A DNA stretch of 64,000 bases from Tetracladium setigerum (taxonomy: Eukaryota; Ascomycota; Leotiomycetes; Helotiales), in NCBI GenBank assembly GCA_031472005.1, contig PZJY01000009.1:1736001-1800000 (forward strand), written 5' to 3'. The notes under the pieces were generated by a model, which had not been told where the DNA came from, searched no databases, and saw only the letters and a list, made by a program, of their open reading frames with translations. Position 1 is the first letter of the stretch; the number at the start of each line of letters is the position of its first letter. The position numbers and the translations under genes are program-made. This document shows positions 1 through 10,134 of the stretch, piece by piece.

Positions 1-300
1 AGGTGATCTGTGTGATCAGTCCAAATATGAACCATTATCTTTGAAGGTCTCCTGTGTGAAGTAGCAGACAACTGGCGACAAGAAAGGGAAAGGCGCAAAC
101 GTCCTTTCGCCAAGGTCTCACTCCTTGCTGTTCTTGGTTCAAATTCCGTCCATAGGTAGTCAGCAGATATGAATTATTCTACTGCATGATTATGTACTAC
201 ATGATTATCAATGCTACTAGCGCTCTCAGTATCAGCTTTATCTGTCCTGTTTGTTAGCTTCAACTTTAATTGCTTTGATCAGGGCTGGCCTTTACTTTCT

Positions 301-474
301 TCAGCTCAAGTTAATGATAGAGCAGGGATGCCAAGAGATATCAGGTTTGTTCCTGCCTCATTCACTTTTTTCACCCTGTTTAACTAGACTAGGGTTACTA
401 GCTTCAGCTCAAGTTAATGATAGAACAGGAATGCCAAGGGATATCAGGTTCGGCCCTACCCGGTTCACTTTTTT
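301..474. repeat. 71-bp imperfect direct repeat, two copies
   Basis: Copy 1 spans 301-371 and copy 2 spans 404-474, an offset of 103 bp with no internal gap. Both begin TCAGCTCAAGTTAATGATAG and end in TTCACTTTTTT. They differ by scattered substitutions, several of them transitions, so the duplication is old. Nothing shows whether it comes from a transposon. Confidence 0.85.
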
Positions 475-623
475 GACAACGCTAGCGCGCCCCACCGACC
501 GTTAGTTAAGTATTAACAGATGATCGACCAACCTTCCAACCTCCACCTCTCTTCTCCCACTACCCTACAACGACAGACTCCTTCTTTGCTCTCCTTTCTC
601 CCATCCCTACATCCTTACTACAA

Positions 624-683
624 CACCTCTGCACCTCTGCACCTCTGCACCTCTGCACCTCTGCACCTCTGCACCTCTGCACA
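624..683. repeat. 8-bp minisatellite, unit CACCTCTG, about 7 copies
   Basis: The unit CACCTCTG is repeated head to tail almost perfectly for about 60 bases. It lies in the pyrimidine-rich leader of the gene that starts at 1031. Any reading frame through it is a simple Leu/Cys/Thr/Ser repeat and not a credible protein. Confidence 0.9.
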
Positions 684-1030
684 TACCTTCTCTTCCTTCT
701 GGATACCCTCTTTGACACCTCTCTTCTCTACCTCCACACCTCGCTTCTACTCTTGCATTCGACCTGCTCTCGAACAAACCCCTCGAGTCCAAACCCTTCA
801 CCCATCGCAAAGTCTTCGAGCTCCTTCGCTCCTTCGCCCTCGCTCACTCCGCTACAGTTCCATCCTCCTCCTCAACATCACTTGCCGCCCAGGATCCATC
901 ATCTCCTCCATCCGATCCCCAGATCTTTACCATCCAGCTATCCTTACCATTTTGATTTGGATAGCCTTTGGTTAAAGATCTTATTCCTCAGCAGTCCGGT
1001 TACTCGAAAGTGACCTTTGACATCATCAAT

Positions 1031-3658
1031 ATGGCGAAGAACAAGAAGAAGAGGGGTAGTCAATGGGCTACTACACCAACAGTCAACAATAACCACGTCG
1101 TGCAACAGGGTGGTCCGGTACAACCAGTTGATAGTACTCCACCATGGGATTCTCCGGCACAACCAGTCGATAGTACTCCACCATGGGATTCTCCGGATAC
1201 TCAAACCAGCATGACAAACAACACTACCTGGGCCAATGTGGCCAGCGCTGGCAGCAATCAAAGCACTCAGTCAAGCTTCTTCACTTCGGTTTCCCCTCCT
1301 CAAAACACATGGGACGATCCTTGGAACTTTCCAGATACTCAAACCAGCATGACAAGTAACTCCACCTGGGCTAATGTGGCCGGCGCTGGCAACAATCAAA
1401 ACACTCAGTCAGGCTGCTTCACTTCGGTCTCCCCTCCTCAAAACACATCGGATAACCCTTGGGCAACCACGAACACTTCAGCAGGTGTAGCCAACAATAC
1501 TTCAGACTGGGGTCATATGGAAAATATGCGCCGTATGCGCCGACTGGATGCACTTAGCCCAGAGGAGAGAGAAGCTGAGTTATTGGAACAAGAGATGGCT
1601 GCAAAGAAGGCTGCATTTGATAAGAAACTCAAGGGATGGCCGTGGAAGGGAGCACCTCAACAGTTGGCTACTTTGGTGAGTGTATAGCACCTCGACAATT
1701 TAGAATGAAATTGCTAATTTTTTAGGGACCTCTATTTTTGAACACATACAAGAATTCTGGCTCTGACCTCCCTATGGACGAGCAGACAGGAAGTCCTTTC
1801 ATAAATAGGATCGTGTTGACCACCGATGTTTGGGGCCTAATCATTGATACACTTTTCGAACATCACTCCTCTGTCTGGAAACTTGCTGCCACATGTCAAA
1901 CGACATATGCTGCGATCAAGCATGTAGTAGTGAGTTCAATTTCATTGAAAAACATGTGCAAACCTTCCTGACTCTAATTTAGACATTCTGGGACCTAAAC
2001 AACAACTACTTCAATGGCTGTGAACTCGACCCTGCCGCACTCAAGGCCTTAAAGTCAAAGGAGGAAGACTCCAATGCAGGTACAGTTGGCACCAACCCTG
2101 CCGCACCTGAGGCCTTAAAGTCAAAAAAGGTAGCTTCCAATGCCGGTACAGTTGGCACCAACGTTGTCATCGCGCCGTTTCGACACCCATCCATGCTCAA
2201 AGTTGAAAGAAAGGGCAAGCTCTATGAGCATCAGATGAAGCACACCTTGAAGCTATGTATATACGCGATGCATCTTTTCATCCATGTTTGTTTTACTAAT
2301 TTCCACATACAGGTAACACCGTTCTCTATCATGCAAACAACTTCCGAAAGGTTCATATTCACCAAGGACCCTTTGTCACCGTTGGGTTACTCGCTATCCT
2401 GATACCTCAGATGCCAAACCTCGAGGTACTTGGAATTTACAAGTGTCCATTGATTCACATCGGCCATGGGCTAGAGTTGTTGAATATCATCAAGACCGAT
2501 AGACCGAAGGGACGTGAACATCAAGTTAAACTCGACTGGTTTCCGAATTACCACACTGGACCCGATAGAGATGTCACCCCCCGGAATTCCAAACTGGATC
2601 ATATGGAGCAACTTGGGATGACTTCAAAGGCCCAACAGATATTGCCATCTGGGCTCTTACTGTACCTTTCCTTGCCCAATGTCAAGCCCAGGGCATTGAT
2701 GCTGTTTCTCCTCATACACAATATCAACGATGGCTTAAAGCCAGCCCTTGCTATGATGTCGACAATACTTTGGATGCTCTTTGCGATGTTTACAATCTTA
2801 AGGGGCCAGGTACATCATTCTCAAGCGGCATGAAGACTTCTCGTCCAGAGCCTCGCTTTCCAATTGGGGAACGTGGGGAAAAGCCGGTACCCAAGGCCGA
2901 ATACTATAAGAAGTGGCCGAAGCTCACTAGGGCAGTCATTCTAGTTGACCAAAGAAGTGTGCATCACGGTGGAAACCCAGACAAATTCTTTGATACTAGT
3001 CGCGAAAAGACTCATGTTAGACCTGAGGGATTTGAGTGGTACGTTTTGCTCTCTTGAAAGTGGCCAATGACCAAGCTAATTATCCAATAGGATGTTCAGG
3101 GACTACCCATGTCGACAATGTGAGAATACGATGCCCGGTGTTTTTTATCACTTCGTGGACATCAAATATTACGTTGACTCGGGCAGCCCTGCGATGATGG
3201 ATCCGCCAATCTGCCTTGGTTGTCGGCTCACGGGCTATCTCAACACAGAAAAAGACCACTACAAGCAGCACAAGCGCATGATGGATGAGTATTGGCGCGA
3301 GGACGGTGTTAACGACGACGGCGAAAAGGTTTACAACAAGGCGGACCTTCGCAAGCTTATGGACCGCTCTGTCGAGATGAAACCCCGGGGAATGATTGAG
3401 TGTGCTCAAGATCTAGATCATGCCCGGGCACGCCATATATCGAAGCATGGATTTGATAGGGAGACTCAGGAGAGACAGGCTGCACATACGCAACAAGTCT
3501 TGAGATCTAGGCGCGGCGCATTTCTCCAAGCTCCTCAGGTTGGGGAATGGGCTACAAAGCTCGCGAAGCAGGCTCGTTACAAGAGATTTCCTGATGAGGC
3601 TATTTGGGATGTCGGACATCGTACCAGTTATTTGCAGCACGGTCGTCATTACGGATAG
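1031..3658 (+). CDS. F-box-like protein with repeat-rich N-terminus (one apparent 1-base frameshift)
   Basis: Five exons fit: 1031-1675, 1726-1929, 1983-2256, 2313-3038 and 3091-3658, all with GT-AG introns of about 50 nt. The start ATG at 1031 has a good context and is followed by a basic MAKNKKKRG segment. Residues about 30-150 are Asn/Ser/Thr/Trp-rich and built of tandem repeats. An F-box-like helix (LTTDVWGLIIDTLFEHH) is at about residue 235, then WDLNN and a leucine-rich stretch (MPNLEVLGIY), then a segment with SYGATWDD that I recall from a large helotialean F-box family. The last exon has Cys pairs (CRQC, CLGC) that could bind zinc. The frame changes around the six-C run at 2575-2582. 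The exons sum to 2417 nt, one short of 806 codons, so one lost C would restore about 805 residues. Such proteins usually act as SCF substrate adaptors; that role is inferred. As a non-essential family member it could also be a real pseudogene. Confidence 0.7.
1122..1471 (+). repeat. Nested tandem repeats inside exon 1 (39-bp and 138-bp units)
   Basis: Two adjacent 39-bp units start at 1122 and 1161 and encode PVDSTPPWDSP-type segments. They run into two 138-bp units (1196-1333 and 1334-1471), each encoding 46 residues with QTSMT, TWANV, FTSVSPPQNT and a W-rich end. Both unit lengths are multiples of three, so copy number can change without loss of frame. Differences between the 138-bp copies are mostly single substitutions. 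Confidence 0.85.
2031..2162 (+). repeat. 66-bp coding tandem duplication in exon 3
   Basis: Two copies of a 66-bp unit (2031-2096 and 2097-2162) encode PAALKALKSK...NAGTVGTN and PAAPEALKSK...NAGTVGTN. This is the third in-frame duplication in the same gene, which suggests its low-complexity segments expand readily. Confidence 0.85.
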
Positions 3659-5844
3659 AGTGAGAAACTTTGGAGTTGGAGTGTGATGGTGGAATATGGG
3701 CGGTTTATTATGGACATAATACATGCGAGAGTGAGCGTTGGGCGAGAGTTGGAACCCATATTTGATTTTTTTTCTTTCTTTCTTTCTTCACCTAAATTAC
3801 AACTGGCATTCTCGACGGGTGGTTTTCGACTTCAACATCAATACCACACCACGGTCAGTCAGTACACATCGACACACACACATCCACGGAGCGGTGAAAT
3901 TGCCTCTCCCCACACATATATCTTCGCAAAAAACTCCACTCTTCAACAGCTGGAGTCGAACGAATCAGCACCACCCCCTCACTTCGTTTTCGCCAACAAA
4001 ATCGATCGTTTCGTTTTGTCTTTTGACTTCATTTTCTTTCTTTTTTCTGCACGCGCGCGGCCTGATTTTTTCATGGAGAAAGATGCTCCCCTTTTATTAT
4101 GGTTATTTGGAAAGATGGCGATGAATAAATGATGGTTTGGGGACTTATGGAAGGGGAAAAGTTATGGTTGGATGAAGTCACTTGTTAGGAAGGGGGAGTT
4201 ATGGAGGGCGAAATTATGGAGGAGAATATCATGGAAGGAGGAGTTACGGAGTTATTAATTAGTCAAGGCGTTTTTTTCACTTCGCAGCTGGAGGTAGTGA
4301 TTGATTCTGGCCTTGACTCATCGTGGGCTCCTACTTCTTTTTAGATTGGTATTTTTATTGCAATGGTCTTTCCCTTAATCTTTCTCGTCTTATTGCTGAG
4401 TGTGTGATTTGTGAAACGCATTTTTGTGTGAATGTGGATGTGAATTAATGTGAATTCATCTTTTTGAGTGTGCGGTTTCGTATTGTAAGGAGTGTTGCCA
4501 TGATTTGGATGATTTGATGTCAGGATCTAGTCATGATCAGAATGGGGAGGCTTTGTTAGGGGATTTCTTAAAAATACCTAGGCATGGAACAAATAGAGGG
4601 GCAAGGAGAGGAGAGGAGAGGAGAAGAAAGGGAAAATAAGTGATTGATTCTTTTTCTATTGCGTACCAAGGTGTATTTGGGAGACGGCGTGTGAGAGCAA
4701 AGCCTTTCAAAGCAAGTAAAACAAAGCAAAGCAGATAAGGGGAGTTTCTGTCCTATGCTTCCCTTCACAGTACAACATAGTAAATTATATAATAGAACAT
4801 TTCATCAATCATTGATCATGCAATCAAAATCACACAATAACATATACCAACCATATGAAATGCGTACAATACCACGCCACTACCACCAGCCGCTCTGTTG
4901 ACATGATACTGCCTGCGTATGATGATGTAAAAACCCACCACAACCCAAACGTCAGATTCTTGAACACTATAACCTCACCATAACCTCACAATCAACCCCA
5001 ATCAACCCCAATCAACTGATATTCAATACTATTCAACACAATTGTTGCACATCGTATCGGTACGTTGCGGAATGAACCCTCAAATCTCCCTTCTCTTCTC
5101 TTCTCGTTTCGCCGGTTTTCGTTCCTCTCCATTATCGAGAATGATATCAATTCATCAGATCACGGAAAGCAAACCGGTTTTTTTTTTGGTTTTCGTTTTG
5201 TTTACATTCTCGTGCGGGAACGGGATGGCGAATTTGGGCTTCCCTGGAACGTTCCTATGCTTTCCTAAAGGTGGTGTGTTCTTCCTTTGCTGGTTTCATC
5301 GGGTGGTTTGCGGTTTTTGGTCGTGGGTGGTGTGATCTTACGATTTTCTCGGAAATGGGGAAAAGAAACGCGGCGGTTAGGTTGGTTAGCTGACTTGATT
5401 ATGACGCATAGACTCGCAGTCTAGCATTGACAGATAGATGAGAAAACTGGTGCTCTAGCCTCTACGCGAGGTAGGTGAGGAACCCTGGCCGAACGACCAC
5501 ATGATTTCTTGGTTTCGAGTTGTTGATTTTTCTTTTTCTTTTTCTTTCTTGACGGGAAATAGGTGGCAAGAGATACATATATACGAGTATAAACAAGTGT
5601 CCCAACAAAAACTCGAACCCAGTTCCAAATAATGTCGAGGGAAAATACCAAAAATCCCTTTGGGATAATGTAACCAGAAATGTTAAATCATCCCTTTCCT
5701 TACCTTACCTTCCTCCTGTCCTCCAAAACCATATCATTTCATACCATAACACGCTAAATCCCATTTCCATTGCCAGCTTCATATCCGTATTTCCAGTGCC
5801 AATTTCATATCCATATCCAGAACTCCTATCGTATAATTATCCAT
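3659..5844. other. Gene-free interval, 2.2 kb, convergent 3' flanks
   Basis: This lies between the 3' ends of the F-box-like gene (plus) and the MARVEL-like gene (minus). Open frames are short, low in complexity and unlike known proteins. It contains AT-rich patches, a purine-rich run near 4600-4640 and poly-pyrimidine tracts. I see no RNA gene or transposon. Confidence 0.5.
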
Positions 5845-6790
5845 CTACTTCCATCGTGGGGGTCCCTGCTGAGCTCGAAGTGGTAGCTGCCTATCCAACG
5901 TATTGAAAGCCAACGTCCTTGGTGTATAGGGTACTGCCTGTGTGCGTACGGATTTCATCTCCCATTGTCGGTCTGAGTTCTCGGATGTTGGTGAGTCCTT
6001 AGAGACTTGCATGTCGTCGTATTCGACTTTTGAGGCGGCTCGTTGGGCTTTGGTGGGGATGAGAGACCAAATTCCTAGACCCATGTTTGCGAGATAGAGG
6101 GCACTGTTTTGGTTGTTAGTTTTGATACCATTGATAGAGGGTATGGGTGGAAGGTGATTAGAGTGGTGCTTACGCCATGAAAACAGTAACCGCAAATGTG
6201 CCCTTGGCCATCTGGCAGTATTTCACATTGTTTGATGGTCGGGCGTACTCGCAGCTCTTGGTGATGTACCATGCTGTGCTGGAAGGATATCTTGAATCTG
6301 ATTTATCGGGTCCAGCTTGTCCGTAGATACTAGCGAGCCAGAGTCCGGAGAGGATTGCGTTTGATACCGTTCCAATCAATGGATACCAGACATGGAGAAC
6401 GAAGAGGACAACTTTGAGAATCATTACAAAGGTTGAGAGGACGGAAATCGCAACGTTGAATTGTGTTAACCTGTTCGACCCTAATCAGCCTTTTGTTCCA
6501 ACCACGAGTCCTTCAGTATGGAAGTATTGGGGGCGAACGTACGCGCCAGACCACACAAAGGGAGTCTTAGGTATCGGCCTGTGGTTTGCATATGCATACA
6601 ATATCTGCTTCGGACTCGAGTTGAAGTGGTTATCATATCCAATCTGCCACATGCGTGTGCGGAAGAGATTTGGCTCTGCGATGCCGAACAAAGCCAGCGC
6701 AGCGACTATTCCCAGCAATTCCACCACAAACAGGTACAAGGACACCTTGGGCAGCTTCCACTGCCTGTTGAGGTTTGGAAAGCACCCCAT
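5845..6790 (-). CDS. Four-helix MARVEL-like integral membrane protein
   Basis: Three exons on the minus strand (6790-6543, 6470-6174, 6103-5845) joined by introns of 72 and 70 nt give 804 nt, 267 residues. Both introns have standard borders and keep the frame. Four hydrophobic segments are visible: about residues 15-37 (VSLYLFVVELLGIVAALALF), 90-110 (FVMILKVVLFVLHVW), 118-135 and 175-197 (FAVTVFMAALYLANMGLGIW). A conserved-looking YITKSCEYA segment with a cysteine lies between helices 3 and 4, and the C-terminal 70 residues are polar. Four helices, a short N-terminus beginning MGCFPN and a polar tail fit the MARVEL-domain proteins common in Pezizomycotina. These sit in the plasma or vesicle membrane and their function is mostly unknown. 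The architecture is clear; the family name is an inference. Confidence 0.75.
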
Positions 6791-8379
6791 CTTGCTGGTC
6801 GGTTGATTTGATGGTGAGATATGGTCTGGTTGCCGGACTTCGTGGAAGAGAGAGCGGGGTGGTTGGGCTTATGTGCGAGAGTATACAAAAATGCTGTTCT
6901 CGATCGCAATCGTTATGGCGGGGCGGTGGTTTTTCGACGTCGTCGTCGGCCGGGAGCTGTTCACATTGAAGAAGAAGAATAAAGAGAAGGCTTTGTCGTC
7001 GAGGGCTCGGCGGCGTTATGAGTGAGGGTCGACATGGTGTGGGCAAGCGCCCAAAGGTATTGGGGGAGATGTGATGGCCGAGGGGAGGAATCGAGATGGT
7101 TGGCTGTGGGGAAACCTCTAACCGCCAGCGTGATAGCCAATGAGATGCATCGCAGAATCACAGCGCCTGGCACAACTCTCAACTCTGATGGAGTATATTG
7201 TAAGACGAAACTACTGTAGCGCTCTTCATCAGGCCATGAGTTTGTAGGAGAACGGGTTCTATCTTATTGGCAAAAGAGAAAGTTTTCCTTTCACAGCGAA
7301 CCATAAATCAATTCAATTATACTGTATTGTTTTCGTTCTCCTCCAAGCCAGTCGGGTCATTTTAGTACTGTATTTACTAACTACTACCGATTTCATCATT
7401 TCATCATCATTTCAGCCATACGGACACCCGTTCACGTCATTGCCTCCTTGTTTTAAGGCAGCATTTCTTTTCAAGATAACCACGCCATAAGCGTGATGGA
7501 GTTATAAATTTCAAGCTTGGATGCCTCTCACAGGTGCTCGGAAGCGAGCAATGCATGGCATCAATGTCTCCACAACCGGCTGACATGCCTGAGGACGAAA
7601 GATGTGCTTACTATTGGAAATAAGTATACATTTTGCTTTCTAAATTCGCTATGTGCATAGCAGGTTTACATAGCGTTCAGACCGTCTTCATCGCCGCACT
7701 GATATCTTGGAGAAGTCGGTTGTGCCCGACAGACCCGCCTCCATTCCAAAATTGAGAGTGTCAGGAGGGGATGGCTAGGTGGGAGCTATTTGTTTTCAGG
7801 GTAATCACTTAATGTTAGTATCACTTATTCGCGCGCGATAAGCCTTTGGGGTCAGTGAAACGTAGGTCTTGATTTTAGTAGTTTAATTATGTCTGATTTC
7901 TATAAGTAGCAGAGCCGTACTCTAATATGTATCTATAATAATTACGAATCTGTTACTAAGCCTTATAAGCGAGGCTTTGGCTCAGAATTCCCAACACTTA
8001 GATTAAGTCTCAGGTGGCCATAATCGATTTCTGGATGCAAGCCCTTTCGCCAAAGGTCTAGACTGATTAGTGTGTATATATGAGAATTTTGCTCCTTAAT
8101 TTCCTCGCCCTCATCGTCATCACTACTGGATGACCATTTATCGCTGTTGGATAGTGAGTTATCGGTTGCAGCAACTGGAGCAAGACGGATCGGAACCATC
8201 TTTTGTCGTTACATCCTTTATCTAGCTAGCGCCAAGCTCGAGTATATGATACCTAGCTGAAAGGCGGTACACTCATCATAACTCTATCAACAACTTCCTT
8301 GGACCCCCAATCAAAGCCTAGGACAATTTCTAGAATTGAACAGCAGTTAGCTATACCCGATAAGAAAGAGCAGGAAGAA
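6791..8379. other. Gene-free interval upstream of the MARVEL-like gene
   Basis: The first few hundred bases should hold the promoter and 5' leader of the minus-strand MARVEL-like gene. Beyond about 7300 the DNA becomes AT-rich. A 78-codon minus-strand frame (8199-7963) with an Asp/Glu/Ser-rich middle has no resemblance I can name. It lies next to the polyketide synthase relic and may be part of the same decayed block. Confidence 0.45.
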
Positions 8380-9130
8380 AAGGACTCGGGAGTGGAAACT
8401 AATTGGGTTTCCTTGTACGTACACCTCGAAATATTGATATGTCCTTGCGACTCCCTTGCGTATTCCAGGGTAAGGAATAACTCTTTGGAAGTCATGAAGA
8501 TGGCACTTTGGCGCTTAGGTTCCGCTCGTCAAACTGACAACAAGGTAATGGAATCAGATCCATCTATAGCTTCCAGATCGATTGTTATGTGACGTGTATG
8601 GGGATGGGCGGTCGAGAATTGATGAGCTAGAGCATCCCGGAACGTATTGCCTGCTGCGTAATCTTGCCTGTGCGTTCATGACCAGAGTTCAAGGTTCTCG
8701 GTCGAAAGAGCTCTCTGGAGGTTGAGAGTACCATGCAACTTTGGCAAATCTTGGTATTGTAGTCGTCCAAAGCCATGAACTCGACTTGTTGGGTTGTCAG
8801 CTTCATCTAAAAGGAGCAACACATCTATATTAATTATTAGCTGCCTATCAAGACAATGAATAGTCTTGATAAATGGATTGACGTACTCTTAGCGATTAAC
8901 GAGGGCCTTGCTAGAAAGGGATTTGAGAATAACATCGGCTCCCTTGTTCTCTGTAATACCATATTTTTCGATGACCAGTTGTCGCTTTGCCAGACTACCC
9001 ACGGTTACAGCGACCTCTATCCCATGGATCTGACAAATGGATAGCCGCTTGATCTGCCTCACATGAAGTTGCATGTATCAAGACCGTTTGTACCTGCTGA
9101 GTTTGACAAACGTTATAGCTAGGATTAAAG
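8380..9130 (-). pseudogene. Relic of a highly reducing polyketide synthase (enoyl reductase, ketoreductase and following segment)
   Basis: Reading the minus strand in several frames gives fragments in the order of a fungal highly reducing PKS. At about 9100-9060 is TVLIHAT, then QAAIHL, matching the NAD(P)H-binding loop of the enoyl reductase (usual form TVLIHAAAGGVGQAAI). At about 9025-8890 follow VAVTVGSLAKRQLVIEKYGI and GADVILKSLSSKAL, matching the next enoyl reductase motifs. At about 8790-8560 are FMALDDYNTKI, PKLHGTLNLQ, QDYAAGNTFRDALAH and TIDLEAI, matching the C-terminal half of the ketoreductase. At about 8500-8440 is MTSKELFLTLEYA, like the segment between ketoreductase and carrier protein. 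Frames change repeatedly, a stop interrupts the ketoreductase (before THRQDYAAGN), and only about 90 bp separate pieces that lie about 1 kb apart in an intact enzyme. No ketosynthase or acyltransferase is nearby. This is a dead fragment. The motif matches are from memory of the family, but their order makes chance unlikely. Confidence 0.8.
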
Positions 9131-9471
9131 TGTTAGCTACGAGTAAAATGATTATAGCAGTAGCTAGCTAAATTGACGTATACACACGCGGCAACTTCCC
9201 GTCCTGAGTACAGACAAGTGCTCCTGCTGCTATCGCTACTGGCGTGTTATGACAATGCAGTCCCTTCATTCTCTTTCCAGAGTCCAGGAAGGAAAGCCCA
9301 GCTTTCGGGCAAGTATAATAAGACTCTGATCCGCCTTTCATTGTTTTCTCTCTTCTTTCTCTAAGAACAACAACAACAACCACCACCTAGATGTGAGTTG
9401 TTTACTTTACCAGTGACTTCTACGTTCCAAATCCCTTCACATCTGAGCTGCCAATGTCTCTTTCTAGCAAG

Positions 9472-9729
9472 ATGGCTGTTCAGGACATCTATGCACACTA
9501 TGCAGCCTGGCTGACCATTCCCATCAATAGGCCTCCATCACGTCGCATCGCCGCCCTCGCCGCCCGCTCTGTCCTCGCATTTGCCCAAGCCCGCACCATC
9601 GCCACTGCGCAGGCAGTTCTTCAAGGGGCTGCTACTATCCAGGAGTTGCACCGGGCCTACTGGGCAGAAGTCGCCGCTGCCGCCGCCGCTGCCGCCATCG
9701 ATCGTGGCTTTGGCGACTTTCGTGGTTAA
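9472..9729 (+). CDS. Small alanine-rich hypothetical protein, 85 aa
   Basis: A GC-rich open frame stands out from AT-rich surroundings. I choose ATG 9472 (context AAGATGG). It directly follows a likely 5'-leader intron (GTGAGT at 9393 to TTCTAG at 9467). An upstream in-frame ATG at 9454 lies inside that intron and would be removed. The protein begins MAVQDIYAHYAAW, has an alanine-rich amphipathic helix (RRIAALAARSVLAFAQARTI) and an eight-alanine run near the end. A second possible intron (GTATGT at about 9740 to CACCTAG at about 9806) would lie just after the stop codon. I do not recognise the family. Base composition and the flanking splice sites support expression, but a chance frame cannot be excluded. 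Confidence 0.45.
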   Translation: MAVQDIYAHYAAWLTIPINRPPSRRIAALAARSVLAFAQARTIATAQAVLQGAATIQELHRAYWAEVAAAAAAAAIDRGFGDFRG

Positions 9730-10134
9730 AACAACCGGTATGTTATTTTGAATTATTGTCGCTTTCTCGCTTTCTCGCTGCCTTAACACCTGCACCTGCA
9801 CCTAGATAGGCCTATGAAGCTGGCTCAAGTGAGTATGGTGGAGGCGCCACTTCCATAGTGGCCCAGAACGACAGTCAGGCACCTTTCCGCGGTGTTCTGG
9901 ATAAGTAAGCCGGCTCGAAAGAGTCAGCTGAAACCAAGACCTGACTACATGTATTTTAATATAGCCAAATCAAAGAAATTAAAGATACCCATCCCAACAA
10001 TCTGGGGTAGGCGATGAATCTCATCCTTCTTGACATTCTCATTCGGATCCACGAGACTCGCTGGTCCTTGTAGCAAGAAAAATGTCCCAGGTCAAGCTAT
10101 TCCGCATATTCCTAGACTGGTAGCAGATATTGAG
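9730..10134. other. Short gene-free interval between convergent genes
   Basis: Contains the candidate 3'-leader intron of the small alanine-rich gene and the 3' flank of the minus-strand F-box gene. There is a (TTTCTCGC)-like short duplication near 9763-9780 and a (CACCTG) triplication near 9787-9804. Nothing else is visible. Confidence 0.4.

Larger units (their letters stand above)
1..1030. other. Gene-free leader region upstream of the first F-box-like gene
   Basis: No open frame here resembles a protein. The stretch holds a 71-bp imperfect direct repeat (301-371 and 404-474) and an 8-bp minisatellite (624-683). The last 500 bases are pyrimidine-rich (many CCTC/CTTC runs), as expected for a fungal promoter and 5' leader running into the start codon at 1031. 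Confidence 0.6.

Noticed and set aside
520..975. 151-codon plus-strand frame before the first gene
   Set aside because: Mostly produced by the 8-bp minisatellite and pyrimidine-rich leader; no protein motif.
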